35,486 bases of DNA from JBCFBK01 sp038562555. GTDB lineage: Bacteria > Bacteroidota > Bacteroidia > Bacteroidales > Prolixibacteraceae. The notes under the pieces were generated by a model. It made no database searches. It was not told where the DNA came from and saw nothing but the letters and a program-made list of their open reading frames with translations. Below, one piece after another: positions 16,876 to 25,436 of the stretch (position 1 is its first letter; each line of letters begins with the position of its first letter). The position numbers and the translations under genes were made by a program. Where the stretch lies: NCBI GenBank assembly GCA_038562555.1, contig JBCFBK010000055.1, positions 1-35,486 of the forward strand, written 5' to 3'.

Positions 16876-17520
16876 TTATTCTGTTTTTGTTTTCACAGAA
16901 ATTGTACCCCGGAGCATTTCTCCGTTATAGACTTTAAACACGTACGTTACACCTGCGTTTAGTCCGCTAATAAGGGCATGACCATTTTCTATATCAGCCT
17001 CAGACAAAGGCCTTATATACTCCGCAACTTCGGGGCTTGAGACGACAATTTTCGAAACAGCTTTCTGATCATCCCATCTTAGAATCACAGAAGTCGCCGA
17101 TATCTCTTCGGGAGTGGGTGCGAAAAAGATGTTCTCCGTTCCCGTCCGAAAAGTTATTTGATTGTATTCAGAGTCTCCCATTGCGGAATTATCACTTACA
17201 GCCTTGATTCGTGCAGAATACCTTGACGCACTCCATAAATCCTTGACTTCAAAGATGGTAACCTTACCAAGGGGGACCACCTGCAGGTCCGTCTGGAACA
17301 AGAGACTATCGCGGCTGATTTCCAGAATATAAGTGGCGTTTGAAATAGGTACCCATGAGAAAGTAACTTCATTCCCGTTAATACCGGTTGTGAATAAAGC
17401 CGGACGAAACAACCGGTCAGTCGTTTGACTTAACTCCGGGTCCTCGTCGCAGGAAACAATTAACGAGGAAAGAAACAGCACCAGAAAAAGTTGAATAATA
17501 TGGTATTTAATTTTTGCCAT
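16876..17520 (-). CDS. FN3-domain PUL lipoprotein, like the N-terminal part of DUF4957/DUF5123 proteins
   Basis: This 214-aa lipoprotein has its lipobox at Cys24 (LIVSC). Two fibronectin-III-like domains follow: about 35-127 (VTFSWVPISNATYILEIS, SARIKAVS, ITFRTGTENIFF) and about 130-213 (SVILRWDDQKAV to GTISVKTKTE). The sequence is close to what I remember as the N-terminal half of DUF4957/DUF5123 proteins, which normally continue into a right-handed beta-helix. Here translation stops just after the second domain. It may be a free-standing SusE-like glycan binder or a shortened gene. It starts 59 bases after susD and shares its strand. Confidence 0.72.
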   Translation of the reverse strand: MAKIKYHIIQLFLVLFLSSLIVSCDEDPELSQTTDRLFRPALFTTGINGNEVTFSWVPISNATYILEISRDSLLFQTDLQVVPLGKVTIFEVKDLWSASRYSARIKAVSDNSAMGDSEYNQITFRTGTENIFFAPTPEEISATSVILRWDDQKAVSKIVVSSPEVAEYIRPLSEADIENGHALISGLNAGVTYVFKVYNGEMLRGTISVKTKTE

Positions 17521-17579
17521 TGGTGTATAACTTTTAAATTAAAGCGATTAATTATCTAAAGTCGTCTACGTCCTGACTC

Positions 17580-19397
17580 TCAAGGGAGTTGGTCGTTTTT
17601 CAACACTCCATTACTTGATGTGATGGTATTAATATGGATTGGGAGCAAGTGGTTGTTCTTCGTCTCATCATATCCGTGGGCGACGATATCCATACTCCTG
17701 GTAAATCCTGCTTTAGAAGAAGCGGACATCAGTGGAAGCCAATTCGCACGGGTATATCCGCTTATTGCAGTTCCCGGCAACCGATAATCGGGGTTAAGGA
17801 TGTTAATTGTTTCTCCGTCAGCTTCGGTTTTCCAGAAGATATAGTTAGGGACGAGATCTGCATATTTTGGATCATCATAAATAATTTTCTGACATTCCCC
17901 TCTCATTTCTTCCAGTTTGGGTCCCAAAAGGTTCCATCGTACCAGGTCTCCTTTGCGCAGCATTTCTCCGCCGAATTCCCATGCTCTCTCGTTTACAATG
18001 GCATCGAAGAAACTTTCCCTGCCGGACGCCACTGATTCAACATACCTTGTTACTTTTTCAGTCTGTAAATCGTTAGGGAAGGCTCTCTCCCGAACAAGAG
18101 CCAGGGCATCTTTCGCAGCCTGGGTTGGACCTCCGTTAATTTCATTCTCCGTCTCTGCGTACATCAGAAGGATATCAGCATATCGCATTAGGGGTAAGTT
18201 AACGCCCGTGAACTGACCGGTTTGAAGGTCTCCTCCCATCGTCGGATTAATCCAGGATTTCCGCCATTTGGAAGGACGGAACTCCGTCCCGCCTGCGGAG
18301 ATCAGCCGTTGAACGTCCAAAGCGCCGGACGTACCATATTTGTACAGTTCAACCGAGACGTTTCTGCGGGTATCTCTGGTGTCAAAGGAATAATAGTAAT
18401 AGGGGGAAGTCCGCACTGTGCCATTTCCTCGTCCGTATTTTGGTGAAGGAGCTGTATATCCGAAGTACATTCCGATATCATACCCCAGACGCCCGCTTTG
18501 CAGCCTGCCGAATGCGATCTCGAAAAAGATCTCCCGATGGATCATATCCTGAGAATAGGCGTGCAACGTTTTAAAAACATTCCCGAAACTGGGATTCAGT
18601 GAATGTTTCCCACTCTGAATGATCTCCCGGCACTCCTGGTTCGCAATTTTATAATAGTCCTCCCAATATCGGCCGCGTCTTGTTTCAAATGTCTTATTGC
18701 GAAGCGAGAATCCGGCATATGCCAAAGCCATCCGGGCTCTTAGTCCTTTTATAAAACCTCTGTTTATCCTTTCTGCTGTACCTGTTTCGCTTAACCATGG
18801 CACATACTCTTCTATATTTTTCAAGTCCTGGATTAAATACTCATAAATGGAATCCCGGTCTGTTTTTTGCATGAAATAGTCGTCTCCAGCCTGTGTTGAC
18901 CTTGTTTTAAACGGGACATCACCGAAGATCTTAATTAATTCGGAATAGCATAACGCGCGCAGAGTAACAGCTTCCCCATAAATACGACGAGCTTCATCTG
19001 CATACTCTCCTTCCCATATAGGACTATCAGGCAGATTGTCGATGCATATATTTGCTCTCTCAATAGAGGAATAGAAAAGATTCCACCAGTTGTTTAACGG
19101 GGCAATTCCATCATTTGCTGAGTAATGTGCCAGATTGTATGTGCCGTTATTATCGTCAGCGATAACAAACTCAATATCGTTATCACAATTATACCAGAGG
19201 TGGTACGAACCGTACAAGTAAACTGAGGCCAGATTGTTGTAGACTCCGTTTACCACTTTCTCTGCAAAATCTACATTAGCGAACGAGGTCTCTTCCGTAA
19301 ACACCGAGTTTGACTCTGTTTCAAGGAAATCATCGCAGGACATGAATAAAACTGTGAGCAACGAGAAAATCGTAATTAATATATTTTTCTTCATCAT
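17580..19397 (-). CDS. SusD/RagB-family surface glycan-binding lipoprotein, PUL 2
   Basis: This 605-aa partner of the preceding SusC has a lipobox at Cys21 (LFMSC). SusD signatures are YGEAVTLRALCYSELIKIFGDVPF in the helical half, and LPLMRYADILLMYAETENEINGG plus IVNERAWEFGGEMLRKGDLVRWN in the C-terminal half. It begins only 8 bases after the susC stop, so the two are almost certainly translated from one message. Aromatic-rich loops such as SPYYYYSFDTR could contribute to glycan stacking, but the ligand is unknown. Confidence 0.96.
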   Translation of the reverse strand: MMKKNILITIFSLLTVLFMSCDDFLETESNSVFTEETSFANVDFAEKVVNGVYNNLASVYLYGSYHLWYNCDNDIEFVIADDNNGTYNLAHYSANDGIAPLNNWWNLFYSSIERANICIDNLPDSPIWEGEYADEARRIYGEAVTLRALCYSELIKIFGDVPFKTRSTQAGDDYFMQKTDRDSIYEYLIQDLKNIEEYVPWLSETGTAERINRGFIKGLRARMALAYAGFSLRNKTFETRRGRYWEDYYKIANQECREIIQSGKHSLNPSFGNVFKTLHAYSQDMIHREIFFEIAFGRLQSGRLGYDIGMYFGYTAPSPKYGRGNGTVRTSPYYYYSFDTRDTRRNVSVELYKYGTSGALDVQRLISAGGTEFRPSKWRKSWINPTMGGDLQTGQFTGVNLPLMRYADILLMYAETENEINGGPTQAAKDALALVRERAFPNDLQTEKVTRYVESVASGRESFFDAIVNERAWEFGGEMLRKGDLVRWNLLGPKLEEMRGECQKIIYDDPKYADLVPNYIFWKTEADGETINILNPDYRLPGTAISGYTRANWLPLMSASSKAGFTRSMDIVAHGYDETKNNHLLPIHINTITSSNGVLKNDQLP

Positions 19398-19405
19398 AGT
19401 TCTTT

Positions 19406-22400
19406 TTAAAATTCAACATTCAAGCCGATGTTATATGAGCGGCTTCTCGGATAGGCACACCAGTCCACACCAGGAGTTAACGGTGTACGTCTCGCCACAT
19501 CTACTTCCGGGTCGTACCCTGAATAATTGGTCCATGTCCACAAATTATATGCAACCGTATAAATCCGTAATTGGCTTATTTTTAATTTATTGAGAATTTG
19601 CTTCGGCAATGAATATCCCAGGGTAAGGGTATTTAACCGCAAAAAAGAACCATCCTCAACGACCCAGGAATGCAATTGAAGTGAGCTCATACCTGGCGAC
19701 CATAGTTTAGCATCCTTGTTCATTTCGGCTAGTTCGGCAGGATCAGTAACCAGCGTTCCGGTTTCTTTGCTGATATAGGTAAACCGGTCATCAGAATTCA
19801 TAACACTTAATAAGTTTCTGAAGCGGTAAGCGAAAGCACTGGTATATACCATTTTGTTGGCGTTGTATATATCGTTTCCATATACCCAGTTAAAAAAGGT
19901 TGAAAAATCGAATCCTTTATACCGGCAAGCGAGATTAAAACCCCCGGTATGCTTCGGGTTAGCATTTCCTACGATCACTTTGTCGCTGGCATCTACCACG
20001 AAATCTTCATTCTGATTTTTCAGTTTTAACGATCCTGGGCCAAAACGAAGCGATCCGATCAGGGCCTGATTGCTCGCCACATTTTCTTTAAGCACATAAG
20101 CTTTGGTATCCGGGTCATAATTGAAGTCGTTGAATGAATACATGCCTTCCGTTTCATAGCCGTACATCTGTCCGATCTGGCCTCCTTCTTTCACCAGATA
20201 ATCGCCGGCTACCGTGCCTGTTCCCACCCAGCCATACCACATACTTATTTGCTCCCATTCTTTCGCCTCACCTAACTTGTCGATTCTATTTCTGTTGAAT
20301 GCAATATTGAATGAAGCAGAGAGTTGAAAGTCCTGTTTTTCAACGATAATCCCATTCAGTGTAATTTCGAGGCCCCGATTCGATGTTTGTCCTACATTTT
20401 GCCATTGAGTGGCGTAACCGCTGCTGGAAGGGATAGTTGCAGATATCAAGAGATCTTTTGTTTTGTTTTTATAAATCTCTACTGAACCCGACAAACGCTG
20501 TTTATAGAGGCCAAAATCAAGTCCAATGTTTTTTGTCTCCGTTGTTTCCCATTTTAATTTCGGATTGGAAAGAATACTGTTTGGGGCTAAGAACGCAGTA
20601 GGGGTTGCTTCATCGCCGATATACACGTCGCCGGTAGACACATTAAAGGTCTTTTGCCACGCATTATCTGAAATTCTGTTATTCCCGGACTTACCGTAAC
20701 TGGCGCGTAATTTAAGGTCACTCAACCACGGGGCAGAGTTTGCCAGGAGTGTCTCATCAGAGATTCGCCAGGCAAGCGCAGATGAAGGGAAATATCCCCA
20801 TTGGTTTCCCTTAGCAAACTTACTGGAACCATCCGCCCTCAACGCAGCAGAGAGCATGTATTTCCCGGATAAGTCGTAATTCACTCGTCCGAAAAAAGAT
20901 GAAATCTTGCTGGCTGGATTGTCAGCCGTTACGGTAGGGTCAGGAGCCCCCAACTGCATCATACTAAGCGCACTTACAGCGCTAATATATTGCGGAAAAT
21001 ATTTTGATGAAGAAATAACCGACTCAGACTTATAAGAGTTAAGCTCTTCCCCCAATGTCACCGCCAAATTCGCCCCCTTGACGAAGGTGTTCTTTTTTGA
21101 GTAAGACAAGATGTTGGCCAGCCTGTAACTTTTGGCATCTGTTTCGTCTATCCGGGCGATTGGCAATCCGCCGTACTCCTGAACATTTGACGTGTTCGAA
21201 CCGTAAAAGTGCTTATTTGTACTTTGCCGGTAAAGCGATCCGTATTCAAACCGGTATTTAAGATTTTTTGACAATTCGATGATGGCGGCTCCGCTAAAAT
21301 TGAAATTTAAGTCCGCCAAGCGGCGATAATCGTCATTCGTTTGTTTAACCGGTTCTCTGTTGTTGGCCATAAAAGCTTCATAATCGCCTGCGGGAACCAG
21401 CTCAGCATCGACGTAATCTGATAAACCGTTGATAGGGCGATACTGAACAGCATGAGCAAGCCGTGAGTTTGACGACGTCCCTGCACCTCTTTGATAGCTG
21501 TCAGAAAGCCTCACGTTAAGGTCTATTGAAAGCCAGTCTTTTACCTTGCTGGTCGTTTTTACATTTAAGTTAGTCCTTTCTGAACCGGAACCGAGCATAA
21601 TCTCTTTTTCGTCATTTCGGGTCAGACTGACGCTATACTTTGATTTTTTCGTACCGCCTGAAATGTTAAGATTATGATAGCTGCTGGTACCTGTTTTTCC
21701 AAATAATTTTTCCTGCCAGTTAGTCCCGGTCATTTGTTTATACAGATCTACGTCCTGAAAAACACCATAATAATTTTCATACTTTCCATATCCAGTGATT
21801 TTGTCATGTTCGTATTGCCAAAATGCATATTCATATGGGTCCAGGACATCGAGTGTTTTTGTGACTTCCTTCACACCATAATAGGTATTGTAGCCAACTT
21901 TCCATTTACCATCGGAACCACCCCCCTTCGTTGTAACCAAAATGACGCCATTGGCACCACGAGCACCATAAATTGCGGTAGAAGAGGCATCTTTTAAGAC
22001 GTCTATAGAGGCGATATCCGTTGGTGCTATATCGCCGATATTATCAACAGGAAATCCATCAACAATATACAAAGGCGAGTTGTCCTGTGTAATTGACCCG
22101 CCACCACGTATCCGGATTTTTATTTCAGCGTCGGGAGAACCTTCTGTTTTTGTAACCTGAACACCTGCCAGCCGGCCGGCGATAGCTTGAGCCGCAGACG
22201 TTACAGGGATATCTTTCAAAGTTGTTCCGCTTACTGATACAACCGAGCCTGTGAGATCCTTTCTGCGCACTGTCCCATAGCCAACAGCAACCACTTCCTC
22301 GATGCCAATTTCCTGTGCGATCATCACCACGTCAATCCGCTTCCTTCCCGCCACCGGGATCTCCTGCGTTTCCAAACCGACAAAGGAGAACTGTAAAATG

Positions 22401-22951
22401 GCATCATTGGAAATTTGTCCGAGCGTGTACATTCCGTTTTCATCGGTAATGGTCCCGCTTGTTGTTCCTTTTACAGCCACAGTCACTCCCGGCAAAACTG
22501 CGCCTTCCTGGTCGGTCACCCTGCCGATGACAGCCTGTTGTGCAGAAGAACCCCGCCGCATCTCGGGCTCCGCTTTTGTCAGAACAATCTGCCTGTTTAC
22601 GACGGAGTACCGGATGCCGGTCTCCTTGAGCAGTTGATCCATAATGACAGGGATGGTCGCGTCGGTTGCATGAATGCGTACGGTTTGCTCCACGTCGACC
22701 ATGTCTCTGTTATACAGGAAAAAGTATTCTGACTGATTTTCAATGAGTTTCAGCACGGCTTCCAGTCGCAGGTTATCCTGATGGATCGACAGTCGGGTTT
22801 GCTGCGAATAGCTTTCAACGGCCATCAACTGAACCAGACCCAGAAAAAAAATAAATGTTGTTAATTTTGCCATTCGTAAGATTTTTTTCAGAGAAGGACA
22901 ACCGGAACGGAATAATCCGGCCGGCCCCTCCCGCTTTGGAACTTTTTTCAT
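19406..22951 (-). CDS. SusC/RagA-family TonB-dependent transducer with STN domain, PUL 2
   Basis: I start this 1181-aa protein at 22951 because GGAGGT lies just upstream and the signal peptide then begins normally. A start at 23050 would place 33 extra residues inside a hairpin region. The signal peptide ends near SYSQQ (about 50). STN is about 52-126, the carboxypeptidase-D-like domain about 140-211, the plug about 217-345 (EVVAVGYGTVRRKDLTGSV, LKDASSTAIYGARGANGVILVTT), then the barrel, ending NIGLNVEF. The STN domain fits control by the sigma/FecR pair directly upstream. The first third of the gene is visibly richer in G+C than the barrel part (see findings). Confidence 0.96.
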   Translation of the reverse strand: MKKVPKREGPAGLFRSGCPSLKKILRMAKLTTFIFFLGLVQLMAVESYSQQTRLSIHQDNLRLEAVLKLIENQSEYFFLYNRDMVDVEQTVRIHATDATIPVIMDQLLKETGIRYSVVNRQIVLTKAEPEMRRGSSAQQAVIGRVTDQEGAVLPGVTVAVKGTTSGTITDENGMYTLGQISNDAILQFSFVGLETQEIPVAGRKRIDVVMIAQEIGIEEVVAVGYGTVRRKDLTGSVVSVSGTTLKDIPVTSAAQAIAGRLAGVQVTKTEGSPDAEIKIRIRGGGSITQDNSPLYIVDGFPVDNIGDIAPTDIASIDVLKDASSTAIYGARGANGVILVTTKGGGSDGKWKVGYNTYYGVKEVTKTLDVLDPYEYAFWQYEHDKITGYGKYENYYGVFQDVDLYKQMTGTNWQEKLFGKTGTSSYHNLNISGGTKKSKYSVSLTRNDEKEIMLGSGSERTNLNVKTTSKVKDWLSIDLNVRLSDSYQRGAGTSSNSRLAHAVQYRPINGLSDYVDAELVPAGDYEAFMANNREPVKQTNDDYRRLADLNFNFSGAAIIELSKNLKYRFEYGSLYRQSTNKHFYGSNTSNVQEYGGLPIARIDETDAKSYRLANILSYSKKNTFVKGANLAVTLGEELNSYKSESVISSSKYFPQYISAVSALSMMQLGAPDPTVTADNPASKISSFFGRVNYDLSGKYMLSAALRADGSSKFAKGNQWGYFPSSALAWRISDETLLANSAPWLSDLKLRASYGKSGNNRISDNAWQKTFNVSTGDVYIGDEATPTAFLAPNSILSNPKLKWETTETKNIGLDFGLYKQRLSGSVEIYKNKTKDLLISATIPSSSGYATQWQNVGQTSNRGLEITLNGIIVEKQDFQLSASFNIAFNRNRIDKLGEAKEWEQISMWYGWVGTGTVAGDYLVKEGGQIGQMYGYETEGMYSFNDFNYDPDTKAYVLKENVASNQALIGSLRFGPGSLKLKNQNEDFVVDASDKVIVGNANPKHTGGFNLACRYKGFDFSTFFNWVYGNDIYNANKMVYTSAFAYRFRNLLSVMNSDDRFTYISKETGTLVTDPAELAEMNKDAKLWSPGMSSLQLHSWVVEDGSFLRLNTLTLGYSLPKQILNKLKISQLRIYTVAYNLWTWTNYSGYDPEVDVARRTPLTPGVDWCAYPRSRSYNIGLNVEF

Positions 22952-22993
22952 AAATTTACCTCCGTTAGAGTGAATAAATATGGACTTTTCGCT

Positions 22994-23039
22994 CTGCAAA
23001 TTCCGCAGGAAAGTGTTTGCCGCACTTTCCTGCTTGCAG
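22994..23039 (-). promoter_or_regulatory. Hairpin in the fecR-susC gap, PUL 2
   Basis: GCAGGAAAGTG (23005-23015 on the + strand) pairs perfectly with CACTTTCCTGC (23023-23033) over a 7-nt loop. An outer CTGCAA/TTGCAG stem (22994-22999 with 23034-23039) extends it, with a 5-nt bulge on one side. It ends 42 bases before the chosen susC start. No T-run follows in the susC direction. It is the strongest of the three leader hairpins in this window. Confidence 0.65.
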
Positions 23040-23050
23040 TTTATTATCAA

Positions 23051-24055
23051 TTATCTTTTCATGATAATCACTTTTCTTTTGTTTACCTTGCCCTGCTGAT
23101 CGGGTTCCCGCTTCACCAGTTCATAGCGAATGGGCGCGATCATGGCAACGAGTCGCAGCACCTCCTCCAGCGGCTCCTCATGGAAGGTTCCCCTGAGCCT
23201 GTATTCCATCACCGATTCATCCGCAATCTCGATGTCGGCATGATACCACCGTTCTATTTTTTTCAATGCTGCTGCCAGCGGTACATTGTCAATGACCAGG
23301 TATCCGTCTTTCCATGCGTTGTATTGAGAAGCGTCGACTTTCGATACCTCCATGTTGCCCGACAGACGCTCGTAACTGACTTTCTCTCCGGGGACCATCT
23401 TCCTGGTCAATCCTTCTTTGCCGGTCAACTCAACTTCTCCCTCGTTTAATACAACTTCCGTCAGTTTATCTGATTCATAGGCTGAAATGTTAAACATGGT
23501 CCCCGTGACCTTGACATTGAGCCCTGCCGCGTGGACAATAAAATTGCGTTGAAGGTGCCGGCTTACATGGAAGAATGCTTCACCTTCCAGTTCCACCTCA
23601 CGTGAGTGCGCGAAGATGGCCGGATAGCGCAGGCTTGCCCCGCCGTTGAGCCAGCCCCGTGTACTGTCGGGCAAAATAAATTCCAGCCGTCCGCCCTCGG
23701 GTACACTCAGACTGACCCACGACTGACCGGCCGGAAGATCGCGGGATGCAGTGAAATAGAAGACAGTTGAAGCGAGGAGCACAGCAAGGACCATTACAGC
23801 CGCTTTCCAGTAGAACAGCGGCAATCGCCTTGCCGGCCAGCTTTTGTTTATCTGACGCTTTATTCGCTGAAAGAGGTAGTCAAGCGAGCCGGTTTCGGAG
23901 GTGTCGGTTTCCTTCATTAAATGAAACAGCTCGTCGTGAACTGCCTGCTGACCATGCGGGTCGTTGAGCCAGTCCCTGATCCTTACATGATCGTTGAAAG
24001 AGTAATTGCCTTTCAAAAACCGGGGAAGCATGTCTTTACCAATGTCTTTCTTCAT
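23051..24055 (-). CDS. FecR-family anti-sigma factor with DUF4974 domain, PUL 2
   Basis: This 334-aa protein has an N-terminal cytoplasmic part of about 80 residues, one membrane helix about 81-103 (YWKAAVMVLAVLLASTVFYF), a FecR domain about 116-212 (LPDSTRGWLNGGASLRYP, VELEGEAFFHV, LNVKVTGTMFNISAY, VVLNEGEVEL) and DUF4974 from about 252 (IDNVPLAAALKKIERWY) to the end. It lies 188 bases downstream of its sigma gene. It should pass the SusC STN signal across the inner membrane and control sigma release. The gene is clearly richer in G+C than the rest of the window. The basic tail (KVNKRKVIIMKR) is unremarkable for the family. Confidence 0.93.
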   Translation of the reverse strand: MKKDIGKDMLPRFLKGNYSFNDHVRIRDWLNDPHGQQAVHDELFHLMKETDTSETGSLDYLFQRIKRQINKSWPARRLPLFYWKAAVMVLAVLLASTVFYFTASRDLPAGQSWVSLSVPEGGRLEFILPDSTRGWLNGGASLRYPAIFAHSREVELEGEAFFHVSRHLQRNFIVHAAGLNVKVTGTMFNISAYESDKLTEVVLNEGEVELTGKEGLTRKMVPGEKVSYERLSGNMEVSKVDASQYNAWKDGYLVIDNVPLAAALKKIERWYHADIEIADESVMEYRLRGTFHEEPLEEVLRLVAMIAPIRYELVKREPDQQGKVNKRKVIIMKR

Positions 24056-24243
24056 AAGCGAAGGGGTTATCCGGTGCTGTTTACCCTATATATCCGGGCA
24101 TAGCCGATATCCCTAAACAGAAAACCGGAAATTTTTACGGAAGTTTAGAAAAGGATGAAAAAACAGATAGGGAGGGATGCCATATCCTGATACGACGCTG
24201 GCTGATAGGAGTTGTCTGTTCAGTCTTGCCACAACATCGGGGA

Positions 24244-24822
24244 TCAGCGGATAAACAGGTAATAGAAAATGATGCCTTTAATCTGAAGCTTCTCAAATTC
24301 CGCCTTCAGGAATTTCATGGCTTGGGTGATGTGGTATTCAGCCGATTTTGTGGTAAAATTCATTTCGTCAGCTATTTCACGAAGCGACTTTCCTTCGAGC
24401 TTTTTCTTCACGAATACTGCTCTTCTGGTTTCGGGCATGGCAGCAATGAATTCATCCAGTTTATCCATAACGAACTGGAAATCATTTCGTTCGTCTGGAG
24501 CAGCAGTTTCGTCCAAAAGATCGGTTAAGACGTTGAACCGGATCTCCTTGCTTTTGGACAGGCGGTTAAAATGCTTTCGGATCGCATTCAGTGCAATTGT
24601 AAACAAGTAAGCCTGGAAAGAGCCGTCGGTCCTGACCTGCATCCGGTTATCCCAAATCCGGACGAACGTTTCCTGCACAATATCTTCGGCTGCTTCCTTC
24701 GATTTCAGGAAGTTCAGAGAGAACTGGAATAATTGCCTGCTGTACCGCGCAAAAAGCTCCTCAAAAGCCTTTTGGTCGCCTTCTCTCAAATCTGTTAACA
24801 ACCGTTGTTCGACAGGGATCAT
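24244..24822 (-). CDS. ECF-type RNA polymerase sigma factor, PUL 2
   Basis: This 192-aa protein has a classical ECF layout: region 2 about 16-86 with AAEDIVQETFVRIWDNR (44-60), and region 4 about 125-178 with MPETRRAVFVKKKLEGKSLREIADEM followed by a recognition helix. It belongs to a more canonical branch than the other two sigma factors here. The C-terminus still carries a short hydrophobic end (GIIFYYLFIR, 183-192). It heads the PUL 2 regulatory pair and has a good promoter 32 bases upstream. Its role, transcription of susC2 and downstream genes once released by FecR, is inferred from order and family. Confidence 0.92.
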   Translation of the reverse strand: MIPVEQRLLTDLREGDQKAFEELFARYSRQLFQFSLNFLKSKEAAEDIVQETFVRIWDNRMQVRTDGSFQAYLFTIALNAIRKHFNRLSKSKEIRFNVLTDLLDETAAPDERNDFQFVMDKLDEFIAAMPETRRAVFVKKKLEGKSLREIADEMNFTTKSAEYHITQAMKFLKAEFEKLQIKGIIFYYLFIR

Positions 24823-24853
24823 CTGTTTGAATGTAACTTTTCCGACTGAAAGG

Positions 24854-24886
24854 CAAAACTACAAATTTAACGGGAACAAAAGCAAT
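24854..24886 (-). promoter_or_regulatory. Promoter of the PUL 2 sigma factor
   Basis: Read on the minus strand, TAGTTTTG (24854-24861) is a perfect TAnnTTTG -7 box. ATTGC at 24882-24886 supplies a TTG-type -33 element 20 bases upstream. The predicted start of transcription is near 24847, giving a leader of about 25 bases before the ATG at 24822. It matches the housekeeping consensus of Bacteroidota. Confidence 0.6.
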
Positions 24887-25243
24887 TCCTTCAAATTGGC
24901 ATGCATTTTTTATATGGCTGTCGAAATCATTTTTCAATTTACAATCAATGAAGCCTTCTTCCATCGCGTATTTCTTCAGCATTTAGCGAGAACATTTGGA
25001 CCTTCTGTACGCTTTTATCGCTTTCTGGGTGTGCGGCAGATCGGCTAGATATTTGTTACGTAAAAGTCTTTTTTAATCATATGAGTTAGAAATTTGGAAG
25101 GAATAATACGAGAGGAAAAATTATTTGGCATTATTTGTCTAAACTCCGTATGGCTTTCTACGATCTGAAAGGATGACAAATGTAATTTGCTTATTCGAAA
25201 TATATTGTTGGATTCAAATACCAAAGAAATATCTTGACCTAAC

Positions 25244-25267
25244 CCCCACCGAAACTCCCACCAAAAT
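25244..25267 (+). repeat. Left pair of 12-bp direct repeats (arm-type site candidate)
   Basis: CCCCACCGAAAC (25244-25255) and TCCCACCAAAAT (25256-25267) are adjacent 12-bp units. The 24-bp pair matches the right-hand pair at 25413-25436 in 19 of 24 positions, in the same orientation. They lie 64 bases before the tRNA fragment. Paired direct repeats around an att core are typical arm-binding sites of tyrosine recombinases; that role is inferred. Confidence 0.5.
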
Positions 25268-25331
25268 TGCTTATAATTGTAGCCTAAAACCGGCGAAAAA
25301 TGGCAGAAAACAAGGTAATTTCAGACGATTT

Positions 25332-25356
25332 CGGGTTCAAGTCCCGCCCCGGGTAC
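25332..25356 (+). other. 3' end of a leucine-type tRNA without the tRNA body: attachment-site (att) scar
   Basis: Bases 25332-25356 read as a T-arm and 3' acceptor strand: CGGG stem, TTCAAGT loop, CCCG stem, then CCCCGGGTA. TTCAAGT followed by CCCGC matches my memory of class II leucine tRNAs. Upstream there is no D-arm, anticodon arm, variable arm or 5' acceptor strand, and base 25331 (T) already breaks the fifth T-stem pair. This is what remains where an integrative element inserts in a tRNA 3' end. The orientation, with the terminator to the right, suggests the element lies to the left. Confidence 0.6.
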
Positions 25357-25362
25357 AAAAAG

Positions 25363-25396
25363 TCCTCTCATAATCAACGATTTGGGAGGATTTGTT
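25363..25396 (+). terminator. Intrinsic terminator behind the tRNA fragment
   Basis: TCCTCTCA (25363-25370) pairs with TGGGAGGA (25383-25390), with one G-T wobble. It is preceded by AAAAAG and followed by TTTGTTGTTT. The stem and T-rich tail make it a good rho-independent terminator. Its place 6 bases after the tRNA 3' end suggests it is the native terminator of the tRNA gene. Confidence 0.65.
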
Positions 25397-25412
25397 GTTT
25401 CAAAAAGTGATC

Positions 25413-25436
25413 TCCCACCCAAAGTCCCACCTAAGT
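25413..25436 (+). repeat. Right pair of 12-bp direct repeats (arm-type site candidate)
   Basis: TCCCACCCAAAG (25413-25424) and TCCCACCTAAGT (25425-25436) repeat the left-hand pair with the same 12-base spacing. A looser copy, TCCCATCAAAAA, lies at 25447-25458. They begin 56 bases after the tRNA fragment, nearly symmetrical with the left pair. Confidence 0.5.

Noticed and set aside
22952..23050. N-terminal extension of SusC in PUL 2 to an ATG at 23050
   Set aside because: It would place 33 residues before a normal signal peptide and translate the hairpin; the start at 22951 has GGAGGT upstream.
22970..23449. 159-codon + strand frame across the PUL 2 fecR gene and hairpin
   Set aside because: Antisense to FecR coding sequence with clear domains; no features of its own.
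25173..25373. 66-codon + strand frame over the att-like region
   Set aside because: It reads through the repeats and the tRNA fragment, which explain the sequence better than a protein does.
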